From contig JABAKD010000029.1 of NCBI GenBank assembly GCA_012845835.1, forward strand, positions 2,176,970 to 2,240,969: a DNA stretch of 64,000 bases. The letters run 5' to 3'. The position numbers and the translations under genes are program-made. This stretch comes from Undaria pinnatifida. Taxonomy: Eukaryota > Sar > Phaeophyceae > Laminariales > Alariaceae. Below are positions 19,285 to 32,011 of this stretch, piece after piece. Position 1 is the first letter of the stretch, and each line of letters opens with the position of its first letter. The notes under the pieces are model-generated. The model saw nothing but the letters and a program-made list of their open reading frames with translations. It did no database searches and was not told where the DNA came from.

Positions 19285-20990
19285 TAAAATACACTCCAGC
19301 TGTGAGATCGAAGATTTTGTCGAAACTCATCTTTGCAAGCTGTGTGTGATATTCCGATTGCGCGAGTTACGGGTTGTGTGTCCTCATTAAGGGTTTAGGT
19401 CGGCGACTCCCCGTGCAACTACAGTGTAGCTATCAGGGTCAACAGGGTGATGTTAGTCAGTCTGTGCGCGGAAACTATAAAACCTGTTCATGAGGGGGAC
19501 AAAATCTGACAGCTGTGGAAGCAAATGCATCAGTTTATCAAGTGAATCCTGTAAGTCGAATAACCGGTGAGGAGAGGGCGGAGTTTTTAAGAACGTGGGG
19601 GCCTAATTTTGATCAAAAGGGGGGCGGGAGGGGGGGAGGGGGGGGGAGGGGACGGGTGGGGCAGGTCAATTTGTACGTGGAGACTATAAATCCTTCTTGT
19701 GGAGGAGGGGGGGGAATGTGGCGGGGGGGGCGGGAGACGGGGGGGGAAGGGCTTTAGGTCGCATAGATGTATGTAGGGGTTTGCTATACGCGTGGTGCTA
19801 GGTCTAGTCGATGGTGCGGGTGGTGAGGAAGGAGGGGGCGTTGGGGGCGGGGGGGGGGGGGGGGGGATTGCAGCAGCGGCATGGACGGCTCTAAAAAGAT
19901 AATGAGGCTATATCCAGGGCGTGGAAGTGTTTATTACTCTGGCGGATTTCGATATTAGGTGGGGCGTTTAAGCAAGAGAGAGCGAGGAAAAAAAAAAGGG
20001 GAGGGGGGGGGGGGAAGGGTTTTCGAGAGGTTTAGGTCACATATAATATTAAAATACACCCCAGCTGTGAGATCGAGGATTAGGTCGACACTGATCTTCG
20101 CAACATTGTGTGTGATCTTCCGATCGCGGGTATTAATCATATATGTAGGGGCTTGCTATACGCGCGGTGCTGGGTCTAGGCGAACGTGCGTGGTGTGGGG
20201 AAGGAGGGGGCGTTGGAGGGGGGGAGGGGGGATGAATGAAAGCTACGTCATGGATGGCTAGAAAGATAATGACGTGATATCAATTGCTTAGAAGTGTTTG
20301 TTACTGTGGCCGATTTCGATTGTAAGTGGGGCGTTTGAACGAACTGGGCGGGGAACGAAAGGGGGGGGGGAGGGCGGAGATGAGTTGGAACTATGGCATG
20401 GACGGCTAGATGGATAATGAGATGATATCAGCTGGCTGGTAGTGTTTAGTACTCTGGTAGATTTTGATTTCAGGTGGGGCGTTTGAACAAGAGGGATCGG
20501 GGAGGGGGGAGGGGGGCGAGCATTTTAATATGTGCGCGGAAACTATAAACCCTTAAAGGGGACGAATCTGACGGTTGCAGCAAGAAGACACCCCTTTTTA
20601 TCACCCGCCTGGTTATGTTTACTATTCTAGAAGGTTTGATGTTACATGTAGCATGCAACCCAGTTCTTAGGTGTCGTAAACAACGTGTTAAAAGCTTCAT
20701 AATTGGTTATTGCACATGGATCGAAAGATAGAATATTTCAATCGATAGGTACAATCATGTAGATACCATTATTTTCTGACATCGCCAATCATAAGAGATA
20801 CATTTGCCAAATACAACAGGCGAGGTGATGTGGTCATGCTATGTCACCGCCATTGAGAACAAAAGGGAGAAATGCGAATCGTTATTGTTTTGAAAGGAAC
20901 GCTTAGTGTACGTGCTTAATTACGTTACTTCGTTAGTCATACTTCGCTTGGCATAGGTTGGGAGGCGATCATGCAGACGGTATATATATG
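19285..20990 (+). repeat. Foldback family copy
   Basis: Begins with AAAATACACTCCAGCTGTGA and carries, in order, the same modules as 3343-4300: CTCATCTTTGCAAGCTGTGT, GTCGGCGACTCCCC, GCGCGGAAACTATAAA, ACCGGTGAGG, poly-G, and CGATGGTGCGGGTGGTG. It ends near AGGTTGGGAGGCGATCATGC, the reverse of 1961-1980. Internal modules are repeated (a second CACCCCAGCTGTGA at about 20055). No coding capacity is recognised. Confidence 0.6.
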
Positions 20991-22276
20991 ACATTCGATG
21001 CAAATCGACGAGAATAAAAAAAAGCTGAAAAGAGGGAATGCCGACCTCTCTGCGCGATAAAAATGAAGGCAAGCACGGGGGGGCGAAGGGAAGACATCTG
21101 TCACAACGGCTTGGACAAAAGGTCGCTTGAGGGTAAACTAAAGCCTTTCACTCGAGTTGAGCTGTAGAGTGAAAGCGATCCTTAAAAAAAGAAAATGAAC
21201 CCCTTTGGAACTTCAGAGGGGAAAAAAGGTCTTCAATAGTGCCGACTATACAACAACATTGGCCACACCGAGCAGTCCACAAGGTAGGGGGGCTACTATA
21301 CTCGTGTACCTCGTGGGGGATGTGTCCGTACCAACAATCTAAAGAGCTGCACAGCCCCTACGCAGCGTGATGCCGTATACCAAGTACAGAGACGTGTCAA
21401 GGTGCTGCTGGGGGTGGGTGGTAACGGACAGACAGGACGTCTCGAAAACTGGGAGGCACAAGTTTGCGTTGTTTCGCTTCGTTCTCGTTGGTTGCTCCTT
21501 TCTTAGCTGCACTCTACGATAACAGATGCATGCTACCAATAGTACACTAAGGGTATGCTACCAATAGTACACTAAGGGTGCATCCGACATTTTCCCGAGA
21601 ATCTTTACTCACTTGGGGAGCTCGATACCTCACCCAACCATTGAATTTGAGACGAAGAAAAAAAATGCGCACCCTTACGAACAAGCACAACCCCATTTTG
21701 CATAGATAGGTGTGTGATGAGTAAACGTCGAAGGCACAAACAGGATTCCAACGATAGCTCACGCTATCGCATATAGTGGGATCCGAAGGATGCGCCCGCT
21801 AGCGCTGGGCTGCGAAAGCAACTGACTTAAATCGACACACGTACGACGCGTATGAAAATACGTGGAAGTGTGGTTGGTGAGCTTAAGCTTTATTTTTCCC
21901 CATCCGCCGGAGCATAAAAAAAGAAAAAAAGAAAAACAAAAGATACGGGGTAGCGATAGGGGGTAGAGGCGCAATTCGATGCGAGCCGCCGAGGGAAGAC
22001 ACAGCTGAAGTCTTCTCGCGAGAAAAATGAAGGCGCGTACCGAAGTGTGAAGGGGGTAGAAGAGCCTCCTTGGTAGTGACCCCCGCATCTGAGGTACGTT
22101 TTGGGTGGGAGGAGGAGAACGGGAAAGTGCCAAGATACTTATAGGAGGGATGAGCAAGAAAAAAGAGAAAATAAAAGAAAAGAAAGTTTAGGCATTCGTC
22201 GCTTTAGTTGAGGAGCGAAAGTCAGTCAGACATAGATTGGCCTCAAAGTGCTACCCTATCGTAGCACATGTCTACA
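20991..22276. other. Repeat-derived intergenic DNA, no gene
   Basis: Contains relatives of the 9.84 kb repeat (21040-21120) and the 5.29 kb repeat (21794-21925). A short direct duplication (TATGCTACCAATAGTACACT) lies near 21530-21575. No exon is recognised. Confidence 0.5.
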
Positions 22277-22458
22277 CAGTGGGTACCCCGATTCAAGAGC
22301 GCCCCGTGACAAGCCGAACCAAGCGCTCTTAACTACACATTGCTATTATCTGTAGCGGGAAATATCTAGATTTTAGTATAGGCGGGACATGCCGATTTGA
22401 CCGCTCTCGAGTTCCGAACGCTCTTATCCTGGGCGCTCTTGAATCGGGGTACCCACTG
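22277..22458. mobile_element. MITE-like element with 28-bp perfect inverted ends
   Basis: Bases 22277-22304 (starting CAGTGGGTACCCC) are the exact reverse complement of 22431-22458 (ending GGGGTACCCACTG), enclosing 126 bp of unrelated sequence. This is the layout of a small non-autonomous DNA transposon. No convincing target duplication flanks it, and CA on both sides is too short to count. Confidence 0.55.
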
Positions 22459-22681
22459 CATATTACTGCAATTGTAATACTGCTGCAACACGCTATCCCG
22501 AGGCGCTTGATGAGATCGCACTTATACTCGTGTTTTTTTTCGGTCGCCATACATGGATTCCAAAAGGATTGGTCACCCGCTTGTTGCCTCCAAAAACACA
22601 CAGCACAAAAAGTTCACAGAACACATCCATCCATCCGTACGCGATGAAGGCAGCACAAACAAAAAATATATTTTTAGGTGG

Positions 22682-25600
22682 TCAGTAGCCGTCGATCGCT
22701 TTCGACAAGAATGCCGGCAAGTCATCCGGGTGCACCCTAGTCTGCTCCGTGGTATCCCTGTCCCTTACGGTCACACAGCCGTCCCCCTCCAACGTATCGA
22801 AATCAACCGTCACGCAAAAGGGGGTTCCAGCCTCGTCCATCCGGCGGTACCTCCGACCTGTAACGCACAACGACCACGTTACCAGCACCAGAACGCGGTT
22901 AAAAATTGTTATATTTCGAACTGCGTACCGTGGAAAAAGGGACATGAGTACTATTAATACTACTAACACTACAGTTCTATATTGTTGGAATGGACTATGC
23001 ACTACGCAACCTGCACATTGTCGGACTGCAAATAAAATAATGAGGTGTTCAGATAATAAGGAAGGCGGCCGTGGGTGTGGGCGAGGGGGTGGGTATGAGA
23101 GTGTGGTGGTGGAGGGGTGGGGCTTGACGTGTGGGGAGGGGGAAAGGGCGGGAAGGTGGGTTGAGGGTGGAGGCAGGGGGGTGGAGTAGAGGGTGGCAAA
23201 GGGGGTAGGGACTGGGGGGGGGGGGTTATGTGATAAAAAAAGGACGGGAGGGGAGGGGGCGAAGCTCTCCTGTCACAACGAGCGATTATCAGGGCACACA
23301 CCCTCTTCGATCAACAGAATATGACAGTACGATACAGTGTACGGTATGGTACGTTACGGTACTGTATAATATGGTACGGTACACTTTTATGCGGTATAAT
23401 ATGGTGTGTTGTGGTATGGAAGGGTATGGTATGGTGCGTTACGGCATGGTAGGGGATGGTTCGGTATGGTACGGTATAGTGTATCAGGTATTGTGTAATA
23501 TGGTATGGTACGGTACGGTACGGTTCACCACGTATTAATAGATATCGCGACGTTCCAACATTCTAGTAACATCTCCATATACCTGCCGCGAGTTCAAAAT
23601 CACATAAACACCAAACGACGACCAAATCCCAGCCACGCGGAAGAAACAACTCCCCCGCCCAAAACACAAACAGGCGATGACTCACCAATAGCCCCGCCTA
23701 CATCCCAGAAGGCGTTATGCCTCATCCGTACGCTCTCGTAGATGCCTCTGGCCTTCTCCATGAGCTCTGGCTTGTTCTTCACCAAGGGGAAAACGGCGAC
23801 CTTGATAGGTGCCATGCGAGGGTGGAACCTGAGCAGAGTTCGCTTCTCGCCGCCGACCTTCAGAGGTGGAAAGAGGGGGGGGAGGGGATAGGGGGGGAGT
23901 GCAAGGAGACGGAATTAAAGGGAAGGAGGCTTCAAAAAAAGGAGGAATGATACGAGGGATCGGGGGATGGGGGAGAAAACAGTAATTTAGGAAAAACGCG
24001 GACGTCCGAAGACTCTCAGCGAGGGTTCGATAATCGGGATGCATGCACAAGGTACACGGTAATTTACCTGGCAAGTAGAATAATAATACAATTACAACTA
24101 CAAAATCAAACAAATAAACACGAATATTAGCGCATCACCTCGTCCTCGTGATAAGCCGAGACCATGACGGCCAGGAAGAGCCTGTCGACTCCAAGAGAGG
24201 GCTCGATAACGTGCGGCACGTACTTCGTCTTGGACCTCTCGTCGAAGTACTCCATCGACTTACCGCTAGCCTCCTGGTGCTGGGTCAGGTCGTAGCAACC
24301 CCGCGCCGCCACCCCCTGCCCAATCAGAGCGCGCCACGTGAAACGCGGACCAAGCGAAAATCAGCGCGACGGACCGTGAAGAGAAGACAGTCGGAAAGCC
24401 GGAACCGGGGACGGGGGAAGATACGTGAGCGATATGATGCCGCCGAGACAAACGCGCCACCCCGGGTGGTCGCTTTTGGTACCTCCATTCCGTCATGTCG
24501 TTGGTTCGGCAAGCGCACGAATGCCTTATAGTAGACTTACTGCCCTTTCTCTCTCTCTTTTTTTTTCTAAAACAACTACCTATTCTCTCGACTCCCTCCC
24601 TACCTCTCTCTCTCGGAGGCAACGAAAGAAAGAGCGCTACGAGAGTGCAAATCAAGTAGCACCCCTTTGCTACCGTACGTATCCGGGGTAAGCAAGTACG
24701 TAACACGTGCGACTGTACCGGGTACGAACTCACAGCACAGCACGCAACACCACTTGAAAAAACTCATATTTCGGGTAAGGCCCATGTTCTTACGCGAGAC
24801 AGGTCGTTGCTTCAGTACGAAAGGATGGAGTTCCTTCAAGTTTCGCTTAAAATTCGACCCAAAAATTCACAACTCCCATTTCTTCAGCCCTTGACCACGG
24901 AGAAAAAATAGTCCGCCACTACCCCAAAATCTGGATGCAGTTCTAAAATGACTTGAAGTGCTGTCACGTACTGTACTGTGACTTGCGCAACCCCACCTGC
25001 AATTCCGATTCCCCAAAGGGGAACTTGAACGTGATATCGGTGCACGCTTTCGCATAGTGTGCCAACCCATCCTCCTTGTGGATATCCCTGCGATGGGATG
25101 AACGGGCGGACCGGCGGACGGGGGGGGTGGAGGCGAAGGAACGGCGAGAGAAACGGAGAGAAAACGATATAAAGGTCAGGGTAAATGCGAGGGGATGGTG
25201 ATGGAAAATCGAGGGAAAGGCAAAGGAAAGACGAGGGAGGGGGGGGGCGGTAAAGGCGAGGAAACGGCGAGAAGGAAAGCGGACGGAAAGACGACATCAA
25301 GGCAAGGGTAAAGGCGACGGAATGGCGAAGGAAAGCCGAGGGAACATTAGAGGGAAAGGCCAAGGACAGCCGAAGGAAAGGCAAACGAAAAGTCGAGGGA
25401 AAAACAAAAGGAAAGCCGAGGGAAACATAAAGGAAAGCCGAGGGGAACGCCGGGGGAAACGCGAAAGAAAGGCGACGGAATGCCGAGGGAAACCCGAAGG
25501 CAAGGTCGAGGGAAAGCAGAAGGAAAAGGGGAAGCCAAGAGAAAGGCGAGGGAAAGGCGAAATAAAGTTGAGAGAATGGCGAAGGAAATTCGAGGGAAAG

Positions 25601-25766
25601 ACAAATACAAGGCGGAGGAATGACGAAGGAAGAACACAGGAGTGCCGAACGAAAGGCAAAGGACTGACGAGCTAATGGCGAGAGAAAGCCAAGGGAAAGG
25701 CGAGGAAAAGGCGAATGGCGGTGGTGGGAGTGGTGGTGGTGGCGGTGGTAGTCGCGGAGCTGTGGC

Positions 25767-25808
<42 letters not shown>

Positions 25809-27286
25809 TGCAGCAGTGGCAGCGGCAACAGCAGCAGCGGTAAAACTCACTTTCCCATAAGGTCTTCGCGAAGACCGATGGACTTGAGCCATCCCCACGA
25901 AAAGTCTAGCCAGTCTTGGTGGTGCTGCAGAACGAAACAAGTTTTTTTGCCAAGCGGGGATAATAACCACCGCATTGGAATTTTGTAGGTGGTGGGAGGG
26001 GGGGACGGGGAGATGCAGGGACGGGGGAAGGGGAAGTTAGCGTTGGGCAGGACGGAAAAGGGAAATCATAGCGACAGACACGGACACGGAGGCACACCAA
26101 CACACACTAACAACCACAAACACAGACGCGCACAAGCACGCGCAGGCACCCACTGTAACCAATACACAAAACACCCATACAGATACACTACATAACGCAC
26201 ACAGCTGTCTCCAGGCCTGAACACAGATACACAAATCGAAGAACGATCCACACAGGATGGCAAAATATCATCAGACAACATCTCCCCGACACATGAGCAC
26301 ACCCGGTGATGATATTTTCATAGGCCAAAGTGTTATCCCCGGGGTGTGCTATCATACGCATTTTTGTACGGTATACGCATACACACCTGTTTCCAGGCGT
26401 CCCCTTCTTCTATGAAGTACTCAACCTCCATCTGCTCAAACTCTCTTGAGCGGAAGATGAAGTTTCTCGGCGTGATCTCGTTCCTGAACGCCTTGCCCAC
26501 TTGAGCGATGCCGAACGGGATCTACCGATGACGCAGGAATAGGCAAGACAGAACACAAAGTGAGAATGGTGAAAACGTCCAAAAAAACAGTTTACGAAAT
26601 GATGACATGATACTACTACTAATGTTCCAATAATATTCTATTATAGCATCGTCTTGTACTGTATCGATATAACAAAATGAACAACAAAGTAGCGAACGAG
26701 ATCTGCCCATGGTGGTGAATAGATGCCGGAACAGGACGGATAGAAAAATCATTCCGAGACAGTGACGAAAAATACTCAAGGTTAGGAAAAATATGTACTA
26801 ATGATAGTACAAGGGACTACTGCTTGACTTGCTGCTGATTGATGATGACGGGCTACTGGCGGAATACTGACTGACTAGTGGCTGACTGAACAGTGATTGA
26901 GTAGCGATTGACTGGCTACAGACTACATTGTACCTGACAATTGACTGGCGAGTGTGAAGATGCTGGCACGGGTCTTGCGCCTCCCCTACTCCCAACATTC
27001 GTACCGCCTGCCAGAGAGCGTGACGTCACATATTCTACGAAACCTGAACCACTCTAGTTTCTTATCTATAACTATTTACGTAATTATGACAATCTACAAC
27101 ACCGTCTCGACGAATCCTGAAACCTCCAAATAGTGCGCTTGTATAGCTAGCTGGGTACGCCATCTGGCATTCTGTCACGCCAGTTCTACGAATCCTGAAA
27201 CGATCTAGTTTCGTATCTACATGATAGCTACATATGCCGTATTATGGCCCTCTAAAACACTGACCTTGGCTCGAGCCGCCTGCTGC

Positions 27287-27318
<32 letters not shown>

Positions 27319-30300
27319 CGTCTCCGGCCGCATGTACGCCACCGAGCTCCCGTCCTGAAAGCGCGAGCACACAACGCGAGGCAACCGCGTCAAGCAACGC
27401 AAGGAAAATCGTAACGCCACCCCTGCCCCAGCGCAAGCACGTAAACACCGCCCCCCGGCCCCATCCACCCTCCTCCCGCCCACACATCTACCCAACCCAT
27501 ACCCGCATGCCCCTACCTCTACCATCGCCCCCCCCTCTCCCTCCCCCCCCTCATAACCCCCCCCCCCCTTCCGCCTCCACCCCATCCATGCACACCCCAC
27601 CCACCGCATATAGAGCTCTTTGCGCATGAGTTTTTTTCAAGTCATTTTTCTTTTGTGAGGTATACTGTAAAATTTGCTGAAGCGAGGAGCCTCAAACAAA
27701 AACAAAAGGAAGCGCCTCCATACTGTAGCATGCAGGCTTCCTCCTGCTCCGCCTCCGCCTCCCCTTCCCCCTCCTCGTTCTCACAGCCATAGCTCCTACG
27801 TTGGTCTGGAACATCAAAGCTGAACTCTCGCGGCGGGGCCAGAGCGTTCGGCGTCCCCACGGCCGACAAAGCCCTGAAAAACCCAACCCTAGCCCTATCG
27901 AGGCATCACACGCAGCTCGAAACCAACATGACTTATTTTGACGAAATCCTAATCCTCCATCTCAAGAGGGATTTTGACGAAATCCTCCATTTTACAGCTA
28001 TAGTAACATCAAGTTTCAACCACATCCTCCATCCCAAGATGAGTTTCGTCGATTTCCTCCCATCTCTCACAGATGAGGTACCATTCAATTTGCAGTACAA
28101 ACTGTACATGCACCCCTATAGCCCCCACCGCAGCATGCCGTCTCTCGTTCTCCTAAAAACCTACGCACATCCCTACCCCGTCCCGTAGCATCTCCCGCCC
28201 CCTCACCGCCATAGCCCCGACGTTGGTCTGGAACATCAAGTTGAACTCTCGCGGCGCGGTTAGAGCGCCCGGCGTTCCCGTGGCCGGCGATGGCACCAGC
28301 GCGAGCTCTTCCTTGGTCACCGTCGACAGGTCTTGGAGCGCCACGGGCTTCAGAGTTCCCTGCGGGGAGAGAACAAGAGAAACGGAAATAGGGATAGAAC
28401 AGAGAAGGGGAGTTCGACAAGGGAGGGGCGTGGCACCGGGGGGTCACCAAAAGTTACTATTGCTATTCATAAGTAGGATGTGTGCGGCGGTAGAGGTGTC
28501 AGGTTTAGGGCCAAGCGGTTTCTGAATGACGGGCTTCTAAACTAAGAAACTACCAAGTACTTGGAACCCCGTTTGTGTGTCGTACTTTAGAGCCAGCCCT
28601 CGGCAGGGGTGGAGCAGATTCTAAGAAATTTCTCGAGCTCCCAACACGAGGACATCAACATCACCCGAAACATGACCTGGCAGGCATTCAATCGCGCAGT
28701 CCGACCAAAGCACGTCTACGCGCTAGTCCTACAAATACACACTCGTGAACTACCAGAATAACCGGTAGTACCTCACTCGAGGAGGTCAACCAATCACAAG
28801 GCCAGAAACACAATATGGCCCAAAGAGAGCAACCTCTACCGCCGGATGCCTCTTTATTTCTTGTACGCCCAGCCCGCGGGACCGTCCATCGATAGCAAGT
28901 GAACAACGATTGTCCGAGTCGAGGTTTTAGATGAGGAAAGCTGCTCCTAAAGGGGGGGTCTTCGGACAAAGTGAGGTCCGCCTCGACCGTGGCTTGTAGT
29001 TTGAAAATTTGGGACTACTTGTCGGTAATAATTCGTATTTCGAAAACATGAAACTAGGTTGTGTACTGTGTGTGGGGGCATCATAGGGAAGCGGGGGAAG
29101 GGGGGGGGTTGTGGTGGCGTTCGAGTCCGGGATCGCCGCGACCGAACCTCGATCGAACCGTATCCGCAACGAAATCGGAACGAAACCGAAACAGAAGTAA
29201 AACGAACCCGAAACCGAAGCCGAAACCAAAGCCGAACTGAAATCGAACCGAAAGTGAAACCGAGCCGAAACTGAAATCGAGCCGAAACTGAACGAATACA
29301 AAATCGAACAAATCATAAGCGAAACTGGAACCACAATCAACAACTGAAACCGAAACCGAACCGAAACTGAAACCGAAACTGAAACCGAAATCGAAACCAA
29401 AACAAAAACGAAATACAACGAAGACGAAACAGAAGAAACACCGACACATAATCCAAACCGAAACCGAAGCGAAATCGAAATCACAACTGAACGGAAACCG
29501 AACGCTAATCAAACCTAAAACGAAACTGAAGCAAACCGAAACCGAAACGAACGCGAAACCCGAGACAACAACCGAACGGAAACCAAACCGAAACAAAAAA
29601 AGACGAAACCGAAAAACGTGTGCGTGTGTTCACACTTTTTCGTGTACCTGCTTAGACGCCTTTCGCTTCATCTTGTCGGCGGCGGCGTCTGCTTCCTTTT
29701 GCATCTCGCCAGACTCGAGGACGGACACGTAGCCCAAGACGTCTCCGTCTTCCATCTCCACCTAACCAGCACCGACGAGGAGAACGGCATTAAAACTTAG
29801 GACAGTCGAGTAGTAGCTTTCACACTTCCACGATATTGCAAGACTGCAAAAATATGCGCTGACTTTAAAGTAGTTTGGTTGTCCCTAAAGCGTGGGTGCA
29901 TGCCAAAGGGACTACTGTTATATATATATATATATATATATGTAGCATTGCTCTTATTAAAACATCGCCTAAAGCATTTCAGTCAGTGAGGTAGGGAGTC
30001 ACTCTTGCGAGTGGCTCCAACCCGGTAATGAAAGAAGGGGGTATGCTACTACAATACCGTACCCTTGATACTGAACAGCATTGCGTAGCTATTCAATTAT
30101 TTCTCATCTCAACACAGTTGAATACTTGTTTTCTGTCTTCGGGGACACGAAGTCGACAGCAGTACCTTTCCGTAGAAGAGTTGGTCAGCCCTGTACCTCA
30201 GCTTGCTCTCCTTGCAGTCCACCATGGGGTCCGAGAACCCTGCCACGTGGCCCGACGCCTCCCAAACCTGTGGAAAACCGCCACAGAGAAAAGACGTATT

Positions 30301-32011
30301 TGCCGCAGGAATAAGGTAGTATAAGAGGACCAGTCTTTTGTCCGTTGACCACAACGAGTCAATGCCGTTCTACTCCCGCCCGATGACGAGTAGCAACACT
30401 CCGCTCACCGCCCCCCTCCCCCCTAGAAAAGACAAACGAATACACGCCTTGTCCTGGGGTTTCCGATGCTAGAAGAATAGAGACCGACGATGTCGTCCCT
30501 TGTCCCTTGCCTTCTCCTCAACTCCCCCCTCCTACGGACTATGGCCGCGCTTGAAAGGTACTATGGTCACCCCCTTGCCTGGTCGGTGAACACCCGACTT
30601 CCCGGCATTGTAGGCATGCGAGGGTCTATGGCCGTAAGACAAAGGCTAGCATGGAATAAGTACAGCCTACACCCCCCATCTCTGCCCCCCCTCCCTCTCC
30701 CCCTCCCCCCCTCCCCCTCCCTCCCCCTAAAAAAACGAACAAAAACATGCCTTGCCTTGGGGTTTCCAATGATGGAAGAGTCGAGCCCTACGATGTCGTC
30801 CCTGGCCTGTACGACGTCCCTCCACCAAGCGTCTTTGATGTTTTTTTTCAGCTCCACACCCAGAGCGCCGTAGTCGAAGAACCCCGCGAACCCGTTGTAA
30901 ATCTGCCGCCAAACGAGTAGCAAGGGAGCGAGCAAACAAGAGAATGAGTGCGTAAGGGAGTGAATAAGTGAGCAACGTAGCAACGTAGCAAGCAAGGAAG
31001 CAAGTCTGCAAGCAAGCAAAGAGGCAAGTCTGCAAGCATGCAAGAGAGTTTGAGTTCGAAAGAGTTTGAGAGAGAGGAGGACAAAGGAGAGGATCTCGCG
31101 AAATATCGAATTGTTAAGAGGTCACTCAAAACTGGCCCAAATGTGCGGCATACACACTGCAGCTGTGCAGGCGGATAGTTGTGCTTTCAGACGAGTTCGC
31201 CATTTTGAGAGTTGCAAACGAAAGTTGGCAGGGTCTTTCGGCATAACCAGATTTTCCTATGATACTCGCTTTTGACTCTTTTTCTTATTTCTTAAGGTGC
31301 CTTTCAACGCTTTGAATAAACCTCCCGCAACTTCGGTCCTACATTACGAACGAAGAAAAACAAAAAATGGAAGGCCAAAGAGCACAGTTTTTATCTAGTG
31401 ATGAAGATCAACCCTGCCAAATGTTATTCTCCAGCTCCCCAAAATCTTGGCGCATTCGTGATTTCCGTGAAAATGCAAGTTTTCCTTGCGTCGTGCAGGA
31501 AAATGAGCAATTTGAGGCAAAAAAAGGCCCAAAATGGCCCAAACATTGGCCTAAGGTACGCCAACTTTGTCACTAGATCTATGTTTCTCGTGAAACCATA
31601 TACACCATTAAGTGGTGTGCCGGGGGGCTCGTATCGGGAGTCAAGCTCTAAACGTGGTCGTATGTTCACCAAACAGGCAAAAAAGACCCTGATTTACGTT
31701 AAAACAAAACAGAGAAAGCTCTCATGCTGCAACCAATACGTACCTCTGCCACGCTGCACGTATATAATAAAATCAAACCAGAACCAGACAAACACCAGAA
31801 ATAAGACCAAAATAAAAAACGAATATCCAAAAAACACATCAAAACGAGGAACAAAACTAACCTCCGACGATGGGAAGACAAAACCCCTGCGCTTGCACAG
31901 CCCCACAAGCTCCTCCATCGAGCACCCCACCTCCCCGCTCCCCTGCTGCGCCTCCGCCTCCCCCCCCGCCTCCACCGCCTTTCCCGAAGGGGAAGCAGTC
32001 GAGGCCACCAT
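22682..32011 (-). CDS. GARS: Glycyl-tRNA synthetase, class II (eukaryotic/archaeal type), complete
   Basis: Charges tRNA-Gly with glycine. Exons on the minus strand: 32011-31862, 30902-30756, 30267-30166, 29761-29648, 28359-28207, 27354-27265, 26521-26387, 25924-25851, 25087-24997, 24315-24139, 23857-23686 and 22857-22682. They sum to 1581 nt in one frame, 526 residues plus stop. Visible landmarks: [53 protein letters not shown], motif 2 region [31 protein letters not shown], motif 3 region [11 protein letters not shown], and the anticodon-binding domain ([13 protein letters not shown] to [17 protein letters not shown]). No WHEP domain is seen. ATG 32011 is the first in frame; an in-frame stop lies about 120 bases upstream, so a spliced 5' exon with a targeting peptide is possible. 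The intron after 30756 begins with GC instead of GT. Confidence 0.95.
23310..23530 (+). repeat. GGTAY pentamer microsatellite
   Basis: Imperfect runs of GGTAC and GGTAT (for example TATGGTACGGTACGGTACGG near 23504-23523) fill this part of the last glycyl-tRNA synthetase intron. Confidence 0.7.
25120..25725 (+). repeat. Purine-rich minisatellite in the synthetase intron
   Basis: Roughly 600 bp, almost entirely A and G with scattered C, built from variants of GGAAAGGCGAGG with a 12-19 bp rhythm. It produces long, spurious open frames on both strands (Lys/Arg/Glu on plus, Pro/Phe/Ser on minus). It lies between exons 25924-25851 and 25087-24997. Confidence 0.8.
25768..25807 (+). repeat. (GCA)13 microsatellite
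   Basis: Pure GCA run, followed by imperfect GCA-type triplets to about 25840, ending just before the 3' splice donor of exon 25924-25851. Confidence 0.9.
27785..27873 (-). pseudogene. Decayed duplicate of a glycyl-tRNA synthetase exon
   Basis: An 89-bp copy of the 3' part of exon 28359-28207, including a CAG acceptor-like left side and a GTGAGA donor. The minus-strand blocks GAGAGTTCA, GATGTTCCAGACCAACGT and GGAGCTATGGC match. One inserted base (AGCTTTGATG against AACTTGATG) shifts the frame, so [11 protein letters not shown] is lost. Splicing it in would break the protein, so it is a dead exon. It lies in the intron just downstream of its source. Confidence 0.75.
29140..29610 (+). repeat. 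GAAACC/GAAACT hexamer-like minisatellite
   Basis: About 470 bp of imperfect (A)CCGAAAC and ACTGAAAC units with no exact period. Reads as Phe/Ser/Val-rich frames on the minus strand. Intronic. Confidence 0.75.
30435..30505 (-). pseudogene. Decayed duplicate of a second synthetase exon end
   Basis: The plus-strand segment GGGGTTTCCGATGCTAGAAG with GACGATGTCGTCCCTT matches the 3' end of exon 30902-30756 (GGGGTTTCCAATGATGGAAG with TACGATGTCGTCCCTG) and continues into the neighbouring intron start and its C-rich run. The copied donor position reads AGG|AC, so it no longer has the GC donor of the source. It lies about 320 bp downstream of its source in gene orientation. Confidence 0.65.

Noticed and set aside
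25347-25970. Frames of 200-300 codons on the minus strand rich in Phe, Pro, Ser and Ala
   Set aside because: They arise from the purine-rich minisatellite and GCA run. The true coding there is the short synthetase exon 25924-25851.
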